A stretch of 15,803 nucleotides of DNA from an uncultured Lachnospiraceae bacterium (GTDB lineage: Bacteria > Bacillota > Clostridia > Lachnospirales > Lachnospiraceae), in assembly GCA_934371505.1 (NCBI GenBank), contig CAKRNW010000047.1, forward strand, positions 1 to 15,803, written 5' to 3'. Below, one piece after another: positions 5,172 through 13,642 of the stretch. Below the pieces are notes generated by a model, which had not been told where the DNA came from, did not search any database, and was given only the letters and a program-made list of their open reading frames with translations. Each line of letters opens with the position of its first letter. Position 1 is the first letter of the stretch. Position numbers and translations under genes: made by a program.

Positions 5172-6917
5172 TTAGTTCTTTGCAGCTTTGTAGAAGTATT
5201 TCATACCCTCTACAGTTCCGTAGATACCGGTTACATTACTCTTAACCATGTAAGGGTCATTGTAATAGTAAATAGGAACAACACACTCGGTAGCCATCAG
5301 GTAGTCCTCTGCCTCGTGCATTAACTCAGCACGTTTTGCAAAGTCAGACTCGGTACGGATTTCCTTAATCATGTTGTCATACTTATCCCAGTCAAGAGCT
5401 TTGCTCTTATCGCGACCGAACTGGCAGTCGTTGTTACCGGAATCGGTGATCCACATCTCTAACATGTTGATAGGATCGTTGTAGTCCATTAACCAGCCTT
5501 CTCGAGCGATATCGAAATCACCGTTTTTACGGGTATTTAAGAATACGTTCCACTCCTGCTGCTCGATGGTTACATCAATACCTACAGTAGCCATATCCGC
5601 CTGGAATGCCTCTGCAATCTTAACATTACTTGCAGAGTTGTTGGTCAGGTAAGTAAATGCAACAGTCTGGGTCAGAGCATCTGCATCCTTATCCCACAGA
5701 CCGATGGATGCTAACAGGTCTTTAGCCTCTGCTACGTTTGCATCGTAGTCAGTTCCATAATAATCTTTGTTCTTGAACTCGCCGCCGTTACCGTCAGAGC
5801 ATCCTGCAGGTACGAAGGTGGTAGCAATCTGCTGGTCAAGCTGACCGATGGTATCAATGATGTACTGACGGTCAAGCAGAAGGCTGATCGCTCTACGGAA
5901 GGTCTTTGCCTGCTCCTCGTCCAAGCCTAAGTTAGCATATAAATCAGAATTGTAATTGAAAGCAATATAATAGGTTCCCAGATTATCCAGAACTACGAAC
6001 TCGGAAGAATCCTTAACAGATGCGATTTCCTCGGTGGGGACGGAATCAATGAAGTCAAGGTCGCCGGTCTGATAAGCGGTGTAAGCTGCTGTATCATCAG
6101 AAGTCAGCATTACGTTCATGGTAGGGATGGTTACAGAATCAGCATCCCAGTAGTTGTCGTTCTTTACATAGGTCATATCGGAATCGTGATTCCAGGACTG
6201 TAAAGTATAAGCACCGTTGGATACAAATCCAGCCTCCTGCGCCCAGGTACCAGCAGGATTCTCAGCGGTCTTGGATGCCTCAACCTCCTCCTCATATACA
6301 GGGAAGAAGAAAGGGAATGCACACAAATCTAAGAAATAAGGGCATACGTTTTTCAGCTGAACGGTTAAGGTTTTGCCATCCTCAGAAGCTACAACATCAT
6401 CTTCACCCAGCCCAGTTTCGATATCAAAATTGGGAAATACATCACAAAGATAACTGTAATCTGCTGCAGTCTCAGGAGCTGCTGCACGTTTCCAGGAATA
6501 AACGAAATCGCTTGCATCCAGGGTCTCGCCGTTGGACCATTTCAAGCCATCACGCAGGGTAAAGGTATAGGTCAAACCATCATCAGATACGGTGTAGGAT
6601 TCTGCACAGGCAGGCTCTAACTGTCCGTCAGCATTGTAACGCATCAGACCTTCAAAGCTGTTTACTGCCAGACAGCCGCCATCAACGGTGCTGTTCAGAG
6701 CAGGATCAAGATGGTCAGGCTCGGATGCCATCCAGATGTTTAATACATCAGTTGCGGTAGAAGTGGTGGTAGCCTGTGCAGCATCGGTAGTTGCACTTTC
6801 ACCATCAGTAGTTGTGGACTCTGCAGGTGCGGAAGCGCCGCCGTTGCTGGAGCCACATGCAACCAGACTCATGGTCATTGCGGTTGCAAGCATGATAGAA
6901 ACAAGTTTCTTTTTCAT
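5172..6917 (-). CDS. oppA: Oligopeptide ABC transporter, substrate-binding lipoprotein OppA
   Basis: This is the extracellular peptide-binding protein of the Opp importer, anchored to the membrane by a lipid. A lipoprotein signal (KKK, hydrophobic stretch, LVAC with Cys21) is followed by a Ser/Thr/Ala-rich linker to about residue 57. The SBP_bac_5 fold comes next: LNIWMASEPDHLDPALNS, the family block YTFTLRDGLKWSNGETLDASDFVYSWKR (read as YTFTLRDGLKWSNGE and ASDFVYSWKR), and the C-terminal DYNDPINMLEMW region. At 581 residues it is a normal length. The ATG is preceded by GGAGG at six bases. It is the last gene of oppBCDFA, 89 bases after oppF, and has its own strong promoter, which fits the need for binding protein in excess over the permease. 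An exact ligand cannot be read from the sequence. Confidence 0.94.
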   Translation of the reverse strand: MKKKLVSIMLATAMTMSLVACGSSNGGASAPAESTTTDGESATTDAAQATTTSTATDVLNIWMASEPDHLDPALNSTVDGGCLAVNSFEGLMRYNADGQLEPACAESYTVSDDGLTYTFTLRDGLKWSNGETLDASDFVYSWKRAAAPETAADYSYLCDVFPNFDIETGLGEDDVVASEDGKTLTVQLKNVCPYFLDLCAFPFFFPVYEEEVEASKTAENPAGTWAQEAGFVSNGAYTLQSWNHDSDMTYVKNDNYWDADSVTIPTMNVMLTSDDTAAYTAYQTGDLDFIDSVPTEEIASVKDSSEFVVLDNLGTYYIAFNYNSDLYANLGLDEEQAKTFRRAISLLLDRQYIIDTIGQLDQQIATTFVPAGCSDGNGGEFKNKDYYGTDYDANVAEAKDLLASIGLWDKDADALTQTVAFTYLTNNSASNVKIAEAFQADMATVGIDVTIEQQEWNVFLNTRKNGDFDIAREGWLMDYNDPINMLEMWITDSGNNDCQFGRDKSKALDWDKYDNMIKEIRTESDFAKRAELMHEAEDYLMATECVVPIYYYNDPYMVKSNVTGIYGTVEGMKYFYKAAKN

Positions 6918-6993
6918 AATAATCCTCCTTCTAAAATTGTTTCCTCTATTTCAACCTAATTCTTAGGCAGAAATCACTTTTAAAAATTAATTT

Positions 6994-7022
6994 ATTATAC
7001 ACTCAATTATTTATTATGGCAA
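6994..7022 (-). promoter_or_regulatory. Internal promoter for oppA within the oppF 3' end
   Basis: Minus strand: TTGCCA (-35, 7017-7022), 17 bases, TATAAT (-10, 6994-6999). The -35 lies in the last codons of oppF. Start near 6987 gives a leader of about 70 bases with a small CCTAA/TTAGG hairpin before the oppA binding site. Confidence 0.7.
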
Positions 7023-8002
7023 GCCACAAAATGACCATTTCCGTGATCTTTAAACTGCGGCATCTCTGCGGCACACTGTTCGGTAGCATAACGGCAGCGG
7101 CTGCGGAAGGGACAGCCGGTAGGCATGTGCAGAGGAGACGGTACATCTCCCTCCAGAATAATACGCTGGCTGTGTCTGGCTGTCTCCGGATCAGGAACAG
7201 GCACGGCAGACAATAAAGACTGTGTGTAGGGATGAATAGGGTTGTTCATCAGTTCGTCTGCATCTGCAAGCTCCATCATGTGTCCCAGATACATCACTGC
7301 GATACGGTCGGAAATATGCTGTACCACCAGTAAGTCATGGGCGATGAACAGATATGCCATTCCCAGCTTTTCCTGTAAATCCTCAAACATATTGACAACC
7401 TGTGCCTGAATGGACACATCCAGTGCAGACACCGGCTCATCACAGACGATAAACTTGGGGTTTACTGCCAGTGCCCTGGCAATACCGATACGCTGACGCT
7501 GACCGCCAGAAAACTCATGGGCATAACGGGAGGCGTGCTCCGCATTTAAACCTACGGTCTCCATCAGCTCCATAATCTTATCATGACGTTCATTCCGGCT
7601 GCTGTACAGCTTGTGGACATCCAAAGGCTCTCCGATAATATCCTCAACCGTCATACGGGGATTTAAAGAGGAATAAGGATCCTGGAATACCATCTGCATC
7701 TGCTTCCGGTAAGGGTGCATATTCACATCCATTTTCTTTTCACTGTCAAAAAGTACATCACCGTCAAAAACAATGCGTCCTGCGGTGGGCTGGTATAAAC
7801 GTAACAGGGTACGTCCTACCGTTGTCTTACCACATCCGCTCTCTCCCACCAGACCCAAGGTCTCGCCGGGTTTGATGGAAAATGAAATATCATCCACGGC
7901 CTTTAAGGGAATGGTCTTGAATCCCTGTTTAATAGGAAAATACTGTTTTAAATGTTCTACCTGTAAGAGGTATTCGCTGTTTTCTTTCTGTTGTACTGCC
8001 AT
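7007..8002 (-). CDS. oppF: Oligopeptide ABC transporter ATP-binding protein OppF
   Basis: One of the two cytoplasmic ATPases that drive peptide import through OppBC. The 331 residues show Walker A GESGCGKT (53-60), Q-loop FQDP, signature FSGGQRQR (164-171), Walker B FIVCDE (184-189) and H-loop His222. The oligopeptide-transporter C-terminal extension follows (ADELMNNPIHPYTQSLLSAV). Four cysteines (297, 303, 310, 328) lie in that tail, in a pattern known in some relatives to bind an iron-sulfur cluster. LPHPYRKQM-type spacing and the ILEGDVPSP segment favour OppF/DppF over OppD. The start has AAGGAGG placed over the end of oppD, three bases after its stop, so translation is likely coupled. Confidence 0.95.
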   Translation of the reverse strand: MAVQQKENSEYLLQVEHLKQYFPIKQGFKTIPLKAVDDISFSIKPGETLGLVGESGCGKTTVGRTLLRLYQPTAGRIVFDGDVLFDSEKKMDVNMHPYRKQMQMVFQDPYSSLNPRMTVEDIIGEPLDVHKLYSSRNERHDKIMELMETVGLNAEHASRYAHEFSGGQRQRIGIARALAVNPKFIVCDEPVSALDVSIQAQVVNMFEDLQEKLGMAYLFIAHDLLVVQHISDRIAVMYLGHMMELADADELMNNPIHPYTQSLLSAVPVPDPETARHSQRIILEGDVPSPLHMPTGCPFRSRCRYATEQCAAEMPQFKDHGNGHFVACHNK

Positions 8003-8005
8003 TGC

Positions 8006-9013
8006 TTATACCTCCTTTGTCTCGTTTGCCACCTGCATGGCTTGTTTGATATTCATAAAGCAGGATGCCAGGTGGGTGTCACTGACACGGATTTCCTCCG
8101 GCACCTGGGTCAGGCAGATTTTCATCGCCTCATCACACCGGGGGCAGAATGCACAGCCCTGGGGCATGTTTAACAGGTTGATGGGAGTACCGCCGATGGG
8201 TACCAGTCTCTCGCCGTTATTGTCAGAGGTGGGGATGGAACGCAACAGTCCCTTGGTATATTCATGGGCTGGACGATAGAAAATATCATCCGCTGTTCCA
8301 CGCTCACAGACACGTCCGCCGTACATAACGATAATCTCATCACACATGGAGGCAATGACACCCAGGTCATGGGTTACCATGATGATTGCCATGCCCATCT
8401 TCTCCTGCAAATCCTGCATCAGTTCCAGGATCTGCGCCTGGATGGTTACATCCAATGCAGTGGTGGGCTCATCGGCAATGAGGATATCCGGCTCACAGGC
8501 AAGTGCCATGGCAATCATGACACGCTGACGCATACCACCGGACAACTCATGGGGATACTGTTTTACACGTTTCTCCGGCTCGTTGACACCAACCAGGGTC
8601 AGCATCTCGATGGCACGGGCTTTTGCCTCTTTTTTGGTACGGTCGGTATGAAGAAGGATTGCCTCCTCCAACTGATACCCTACGGAAAAGACGGGATTTA
8701 AGGAGGTCATGGGATCCTGGAAAATAATGGAACAGCATTTTCCACGGAACTCTGCCATTTTCTTTTTATCCCAGCCTACGATGTTTTCTCCTTTATATAA
8801 CACTTCACCGGAGCTGATTCGTCCGTTGTCTGCCAGAATCTGCATGATGGAATAGGCAGATACGGATTTACCGGAACCGGACTCTCCCACGATTCCCAGA
8901 GTTTTTCCGGGCTCTAAGTTAAAGTTAATTCCATTTACTGCATGCACTTCACCTTTGTCGGTTTTGAAGGTGGTGTGCAGGTCTTTGACTTCTAAGATAT
9001 ATTTGCTATCCAT
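8006..9013 (-). CDS. oppD: Oligopeptide ABC transporter ATP-binding protein OppD
   Basis: The second ATPase of the Opp importer, pairing with OppF. Of 335 residues, Walker A is GESGSGKS (43-50), Q-loop FQDPMTSLNP (98-107), signature LSGGMRQR (157-164), Walker B ILIADE (177-182) and H-loop His215 in MVTHDLGV. The C-terminal extension carries five cysteines (287, 290, 293, 300, 318), four of which match the iron-sulfur cluster pattern described for the peptide-transporter ATPase DppD of a thermophilic relative; whether a cluster forms here is inference. The ATG has GGAGG eight bases upstream and follows the oppC stop by 11 bases, in one transcription unit with its neighbours. Confidence 0.95.
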   Translation of the reverse strand: MDSKYILEVKDLHTTFKTDKGEVHAVNGINFNLEPGKTLGIVGESGSGKSVSAYSIMQILADNGRISSGEVLYKGENIVGWDKKKMAEFRGKCCSIIFQDPMTSLNPVFSVGYQLEEAILLHTDRTKKEAKARAIEMLTLVGVNEPEKRVKQYPHELSGGMRQRVMIAMALACEPDILIADEPTTALDVTIQAQILELMQDLQEKMGMAIIMVTHDLGVIASMCDEIIVMYGGRVCERGTADDIFYRPAHEYTKGLLRSIPTSDNNGERLVPIGGTPINLLNMPQGCAFCPRCDEAMKICLTQVPEEIRVSDTHLASCFMNIKQAMQVANETKEV

Positions 9014-9024
9014 TTGCGCTCCTC

Positions 9025-10083
9025 CTATTTACTCAGCTTCGGGTCGAAAGCATCGCGTAAGCCATCACCCAGGAGGTTTAACGCCAGAACAATCAGACAG
9101 ATGGTCAATGCCGGGAAAATCAATCTCTCAGGGTAAGTCTGTAAGCCGGCTCTGGCATCATTTGCCAGGGAACCTAAGGATGGCATCGGCGCAGATACAC
9201 CCAGACCTACGAAGGAAAGATAACTCTCTGTAAAAATGGCAGAAGGAATCTGCAGTGCCACCGTGATGATGATAACGGATAAGCAGTTGGGCAGAATGTG
9301 ACGCTTAATAATCTGAGAAGTGGGTGTACCGATACATCTGGCCGCCAGCACATACTCATTCTGTTTAATGGTAAGAATCTGACCACGAATCAGTCGAGCC
9401 ATACCTACCCAGTATAACAGTCCAAATACGATAAACAGGGAAATCATGTTGACACCCAGTTTTGCCAGAATCGTACCCTGGATCAGAGGAGTCAGTGTTT
9501 CGTTTAATACCACTGCCAACAGGATAATCAACAGCATATCCGGCAGGGAATAAATGATATCCACAATACGCATCATTACCAGATCCACTTTTCCGCCGAG
9601 GTAACCGGAAATGGAACCATAAAGAGTACCGATAATCAAAACCAGCAGGGATGCGAACACACCGACACCAAGAGATACCCGCGCACCGTAAACCACACGG
9701 ATGAAATAGTCACGTCCCAGAGAATCGGTTCCGAAAATGTGAGGAAATACACTCTCCCCTGCTTTAAGCTTTGCCTGCTCCGCAGTACTGTAGGCAAAAG
9801 GTTTTAGGTTAGCAGAACCCTTTACGATATCTGCATAACCATAGGGTACAACATGGGGAGCGATAAAAATAATCAGTAACAACAGAACCAGAACAACGAT
9901 GGAAGCCATGGCAAGAGGATTCTTGCGGAGTCTGCGCATACCATCTCTAAAAAAAGTGGTGGACTCACCCATGACATCCTGCTGTCTCTTTTCATCTTCG
10001 GTTGCCTTTTCAAAATCAGTCATCTTAAACTTGCTCAAATCAATCTGAGTAGAAAAAGGGGCACGTTTCATATCTTTATTCAT
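9025..10083 (-). CDS. oppC: Oligopeptide ABC transporter permease OppC
   Basis: One of the two membrane subunits forming the peptide channel. The 352-residue protein has a cytoplasmic lead of about 55 residues and a first membrane helix (about 57-75, MASIVVLVLLLLIIFIA). An outside loop with HIFGTDSLGRDYFIRVVYGAR, typical of OppC/DppC, follows, then five more hydrophobic segments. The ATPase-contact motif is AARCIGTPTSQIIKRHILPN near residues 247-266. The end, GDGLRDAFDPKL, is the family's usual C-terminus. AAGGAGG lies about seven bases before the ATG; an internal ATG at codon 5 is a less likely start. The gap to oppB is 16 bases. Confidence 0.95.
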   Translation of the reverse strand: MNKDMKRAPFSTQIDLSKFKMTDFEKATEDEKRQQDVMGESTTFFRDGMRRLRKNPLAMASIVVLVLLLLIIFIAPHVVPYGYADIVKGSANLKPFAYSTAEQAKLKAGESVFPHIFGTDSLGRDYFIRVVYGARVSLGVGVFASLLVLIIGTLYGSISGYLGGKVDLVMMRIVDIIYSLPDMLLIILLAVVLNETLTPLIQGTILAKLGVNMISLFIVFGLLYWVGMARLIRGQILTIKQNEYVLAARCIGTPTSQIIKRHILPNCLSVIIITVALQIPSAIFTESYLSFVGLGVSAPMPSLGSLANDARAGLQTYPERLIFPALTICLIVLALNLLGDGLRDAFDPKLSK

Positions 10084-10099
10084 CTTTTTCTCCTCCTTC

Positions 10100-11011
10100 C
10101 TAGTCTAACTTGATTCTGGGGTCAACCAGTTTGTATACAATATCAGTGATTAAGTTTGCTGCTACCATGAGACAGGCCAGAAAAATAGTGGTCGCCATAA
10201 TCAAGGTATAGTCACGGTTGGTAATGGCACTTACAAATTTGGAGCCGAGACCACCGATGTTAAAAATTGTTTCCACAACCATGGAACCGGTAAGAATTCC
10301 GGCAATCATGGGACCTACATAGGTAATGACAGGAATCAGTGCATTACGCAGCCCATGAATGAAAATTACCTTCATCTGGCTGACACCTTTGGCACGTGCG
10401 GTACGGATATAGTCCTGCCCCAGAGCATCCAGCATGGAAGTCTTGGTCAGACGGGTAATATATGCCATCGGGGATAAGGAAAGAGCCAGCACCGGAAGTA
10501 CAGTCTGATTGCTTCCTGCGCTGAACGCCTGCACCCATCCCAGTTTCATACTGAAGAAATACAATAATAAAGTTGCCACGACAAAGGACGGCATCGCCGT
10601 AATCAAGGTGATAAAGAATACAATGACTCTGTCCGGCCATTTGTTACGCATCAGTGCTGCGGTAGAGCCAAGGACAATTCCCAGCAGGATTGCCAGTCCT
10701 CCAGCCATCAGGCCAAGTTTCGCGGAAATGGGGAAGCTCTCGCCGATGATTGCCTTAATCTCACGACCGTTTTTCAGGCTGACACCCAGGTCGCCGGAAA
10801 GCAGTCTCTTCATATATATAATGTATTGTTGTGCAACGGGTTTATCCAGATTATAACGTGCCTCCATTGCTGCGATAACCGCAGGGGAAGACGCCTTCTC
10901 CTTATTGAACGGTCCTCCTGGAATCGCATTCATTGCAAAGAATGTGATTACGCTGATGATGAAGACCGTAAGAATTGCCATTAAAATTCGTTTACCTACG
11001 TACTTGCCCAA
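10100..11011 (-). CDS. oppB: Oligopeptide ABC transporter permease OppB
   Basis: The partner membrane subunit of OppC and the first gene of the operon. Its 303 residues begin KYVGKRILMAILTVFIISV, a membrane helix, followed by the family's MNAIPGGPF motif. Five further hydrophobic segments follow. The ATPase-contact loop is YIRTARAKGVSQMKVIFIHG with LRNALIPV after it, and the end VYKLVDPRIKLD is typical. The best start is TTG at 11011: it keeps the whole first helix, while the first in-frame ATG (codon 11) would cut into it. The binding site is weak (GAGAGAAGAAGA directly upstream), so the operon's first gene may be poorly initiated. A near-consensus promoter lies 38 bases upstream. Confidence 0.93.
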   Translation of the reverse strand: MGKYVGKRILMAILTVFIISVITFFAMNAIPGGPFNKEKASSPAVIAAMEARYNLDKPVAQQYIIYMKRLLSGDLGVSLKNGREIKAIIGESFPISAKLGLMAGGLAILLGIVLGSTAALMRNKWPDRVIVFFITLITAMPSFVVATLLLYFFSMKLGWVQAFSAGSNQTVLPVLALSLSPMAYITRLTKTSMLDALGQDYIRTARAKGVSQMKVIFIHGLRNALIPVITYVGPMIAGILTGSMVVETIFNIGGLGSKFVSAITNRDYTLIMATTIFLACLMVAANLITDIVYKLVDPRIKLD

Positions 11012-11279
11012 TCTTCTTCTCTCGCTTTCATTAAAATTTAACGTGTAAAGTATACTTCATGATGAGAAAGTTTGTCAATCAACAAACCATAAGGATTGTA
11101 TACAACAATACAGGAATTCTCCCTTGCGTTTGAATATTTATACTTCAATCTCTGTATATTCCCGATCATCTTTGAATAATTCTTGGAGACTTTGTGAATA
11201 AATACACAAAAAAGAATTTCGAAAAAATTTATAAACTTGCCGTTTTCGCGGCTATTGCCAAAGAATTTCCTATTCACTT
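11012..11279. other. Intergenic regulatory region between eno and oppB
   Basis: With the eno terminator this makes a 335-base gap without a credible gene. It holds the opp promoter (11049-11078) and a perfect 10-bp palindrome TTGTATACAA (11096-11105) 18 bases upstream of the -35, of the kind bound by GntR/FadR-type regulators. Further upstream are AT-rich dyads such as GAATAATTC (11174-11182) and a CodY-like sequence (11215-11229, three mismatches to the published 15-base motif). Short ORFs here lack binding sites and resemble nothing I know. Confidence 0.5.
11049..11078 (-). promoter_or_regulatory. Promoter of the opp operon
   Basis: Minus strand: TTGACA (-35, 11073-11078, perfect consensus), 18 bases, TATACT (-10, 11049-11054). 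Start near 11042 gives a leader of about 30 bases to the oppB TTG. Confidence 0.8.
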
Positions 11280-11319
11280 AAAAAGCCCCGACGGGAGACT
11301 CCTCTCTCCCATCAGAGCT
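11280..11319 (-). terminator. Terminator of eno
   Basis: Minus strand: a 15-bp stem (arms 11319-11305 and 11298-11284, with GGGAGA/TCTCCC at the top and several G-U pairs), loop GAGGAG, then TTTTT. It separates eno from the opp operon. Confidence 0.88.
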
Positions 11320-11346
11320 TTCATGGTTTCCAAAAAAACTAAAGTC

Positions 11347-12666
11347 CTATATTTTGTTCCGGGGTGGTTTATAGCAGGCACAGTCTCCAAGTTCTTCCTC
11401 AATACGCAGAAGCTGATTATATTTTGCAACCCGGTCACTGCGGCAGGGTGCTCCGGTTTTGATCTGCCCGGCATTCACAGCCACTGCCAGATCTGCTAAA
11501 AACGTATCTTCCGTCTCCCCGCTTCTATGGCTGATCACGGCCTGATAACCGTTTTTCTGCGCCATCTCAATGGCATCCAACGCTTCGGAAACCGTACCGA
11601 TCTGATTGACTTTTACCAGAATGGCATTGGCTACCTGTAATTTAATACCTGCATCCAACCGTTTGGTATTGGTTACAAACAGATCATCTCCCACCAACTG
11701 AATTTTATTTCCCAGTCTCTGAGTGAGAAGTTTCCACCCCTCCCAGTCATCCTCTGCCAGACCGTCCTCTATGGAATAAATAGGATATTTCTCAACAAGA
11801 TGCTCATAATAAGCGATCATCTCTGCTGTATCTCTTACGATTTCATGTCCCGCAAGTTTACTTTCTCCGGGAAAATGGTACATCCCGTCCCGTTCCTCAT
11901 ATAGCTCTGAACTGGCCACATCCAGGGCGATGCGGATATCACTTCCCGGCTCATAGCCTGCCGCCCTCACCGCTTTTTCGATTAGATCCAGCACCGCAAA
12001 AGCATCCGGCAGGTCAGGGGCAAAGCCTCCTTCGTCTCCTACTCCGGTTGACAACCCCTCCTGCTGACAGATCTTTTTCAGATTATGATAGATTTCTGCG
12101 CAGATTCGAAGTGCTTCCGTAAAAGTATCCGCCTTTACCGGCATAATCATAAATTCCTGAAAATCCACGGTGTTTGTGGCATGTTTTCCGCCATTCAGGA
12201 TATTCATCATAGGCACCGGCATCAATCGGGTAAAGGTTCCTCCCAGATATTGATACAGGGGAATTCTAAGTGACTGCGCCGCTGCACGTGCCACGGCCAT
12301 GGATACTGCCAGTGTGGCATTGGCTCCCAGATTTTCTTTGTTTTCCGTGCCATCCGTCTGAATCAAAAGACGGTCAATCTCAATCTGATTCAGCGCGTTT
12401 TGTCCTAAGACAGCCTCACGAATCTTGGTGTTAATATTATGAACCGCTTTCGTTACGCCCAGACCCATATACCGGGTCTCTCCATCCCGCAATTCTACTG
12501 CTTCAAATCTTCCGGTGGACGCGCCGGATGGAACTGCTGCTCTTGCATGGCTATCGCTTCCGGTGAGGGTATCTTTCACCGTAACACAGGCTTCCACGGT
12601 GGGATTCCCCCGGGAATCCAGAATTTCTCTGCCTTTTACCGATGTAATCTCCAGATATGTCTTCAT
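11347..12666 (-). CDS. eno: Enolase (phosphopyruvate hydratase)
   Basis: Enolase interconverts 2-phosphoglycerate and phosphoenolpyruvate in glycolysis; it is cytoplasmic and needs two Mg2+. All 439 residues fit the family. Visible sites: EILDSRGNPTVE (14-25), AVPSGASTG, H162 in NGGKHATN, E212 in GVGDEGGFAP, metal ligands D249, E300 (YSIEDGL) and D327 (VGDDLFVTN), catalytic K352 within ILVKVNQIGT (349-358), H380/R381/S382 in SHRSGETED, and K403 in KTGAP. The His-162 loop reads GGKHATNTVDFQEFM, and KVNQIGT replaces the usual KLNQIGT. This makes it somewhat divergent, and it could be a second enolase of the genome; the active site looks complete. The ATG has AGGAGG about nine bases upstream. 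It has its own promoter and terminator, so it is likely monocistronic, although proB lies upstream. Confidence 0.97.
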   Translation of the reverse strand: MKTYLEITSVKGREILDSRGNPTVEACVTVKDTLTGSDSHARAAVPSGASTGRFEAVELRDGETRYMGLGVTKAVHNINTKIREAVLGQNALNQIEIDRLLIQTDGTENKENLGANATLAVSMAVARAAAQSLRIPLYQYLGGTFTRLMPVPMMNILNGGKHATNTVDFQEFMIMPVKADTFTEALRICAEIYHNLKKICQQEGLSTGVGDEGGFAPDLPDAFAVLDLIEKAVRAAGYEPGSDIRIALDVASSELYEERDGMYHFPGESKLAGHEIVRDTAEMIAYYEHLVEKYPIYSIEDGLAEDDWEGWKLLTQRLGNKIQLVGDDLFVTNTKRLDAGIKLQVANAILVKVNQIGTVSEALDAIEMAQKNGYQAVISHRSGETEDTFLADLAVAVNAGQIKTGAPCRSDRVAKYNQLLRIEEELGDCACYKPPRNKI

Positions 12667-12744
12667 AAAAAAGAACCTCCTATTCCGATTTTGGGCTGCC
12701 GCTATGCATCCCTATCCTTCCTAGGCTGTCCTTCTTATACCAGG

Positions 12745-12773
12745 ATTATGCAGTCTTTTTCTATTGAAAACAA
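12745..12773 (-). promoter_or_regulatory. Promoter of eno
   Basis: Minus strand: TTGTTT (-35, 12768-12773), 17 bases, CATAAT (-10, 12745-12750). Start near 12738 gives a leader of about 72 bases that contains a possible 9-codon ORF before the eno binding site. Confidence 0.6.
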
Positions 12774-12818
12774 AGAATCGCATCCTTACGGAGCTTTGCC
12801 GGAACAGGAACGGATTTC

Positions 12819-13610
12819 CTATTCTGGCAAAAAGGTTGTCCCTACCTCGTTTCCCTCTAAAATTTCATAAATGAGTTCTGGTCTGCGTCCAAAAGAAATA
12901 TGCATCGCAATTCCATTTTCCGTGGCTTTCTTTGCCGCCTGCAGTTTGGTGTCCATGCCGCCTGTCCCCCGGTTACTGCCCGCTCCCTGTGCCAGTGCCA
13001 GAATATCTTCATCTATCTTTGCCACCTTATGGATCAGCTTCGCCTCCGGATTGTTCCGGGGATTACTATCATAAAGTCCCTCGATATCGGAAAGAATCAG
13101 AAGTTCATCTGCTTCCACCAACACCGAAACAATGGCAGAAAGCATATCGTTATCACCAAACACCTTTTTCTCTGACTCAATCTCCGCATAGGTAACGGAG
13201 TCGTTCTCATTGACAATAGGAATAATTCCCTTCTCCAAAAGTGCATGGAAGGTATTGGACAGGTTCTGTCGTTTCTCCGGCAAATCCACATCGGCACCGT
13301 TTAAAAGAATCTGCGCTACCATACAGCCATACTCACTGAAGCATTTATCGTAAATATGCATCAGTTCGCACTGTCCCACCGCTGCTGCCGCCTGTTTCAT
13401 CCGTAACTCCCCGGGCTTTTCCGGCAGATGCATTTTATTCACGCCCACTGCAATAGCACCCGAGCTTACAAGAATCACTTCATTTCCTTCATTATGAATG
13501 GCACAGAGCACTTGTGCCAGTTTATCAATGGTACGTAAGTCCAGCGCACCGTTTTCCATGGTCAGTGTGGAGGTTCCCACCTTCACAACAACCCGTCTCT
13601 TTGTACTCAT
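12819..13610 (-). CDS. proB: Glutamate 5-kinase (short form, without PUA domain)
   Basis: ProB phosphorylates glutamate to gamma-glutamyl phosphate, the first step of proline synthesis. The 263 residues make one amino-acid-kinase domain: KVGTSTL (10-16), VSSGAIAVG (48-56), the glutamate-binding NENDSV (134-139), FGDNDMLSA (151-159), LSDIEGLYDSNP (173-184) and GTGGMDTKLQAA (216-227). The E. coli enzyme has about 100 more residues forming a PUA domain; here the chain ends right after the kinase fold. The partner gene proA is not adjacent, as it usually is: eno follows downstream, and upstream there is a long gap. AGGGGG stands about seven bases before the ATG, and a good promoter is present. 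Without its normal neighbour the pathway role is inferred from the family; proA may lie elsewhere. Confidence 0.93.
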   Translation of the reverse strand: MSTKRRVVVKVGTSTLTMENGALDLRTIDKLAQVLCAIHNEGNEVILVSSGAIAVGVNKMHLPEKPGELRMKQAAAAVGQCELMHIYDKCFSEYGCMVAQILLNGADVDLPEKRQNLSNTFHALLEKGIIPIVNENDSVTYAEIESEKKVFGDNDMLSAIVSVLVEADELLILSDIEGLYDSNPRNNPEAKLIHKVAKIDEDILALAQGAGSNRGTGGMDTKLQAAKKATENGIAMHISFGRRPELIYEILEGNEVGTTFLPE

Positions 13611-13642
13611 GGTTTTCCCCCTAATCGTTGGTTTTCTCTGGA

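Noticed and set aside
11194..11499. Plus-strand frame across the eno-opp gap
   Set aside because: It crosses the eno terminator and the eno 3' end, with no binding site.
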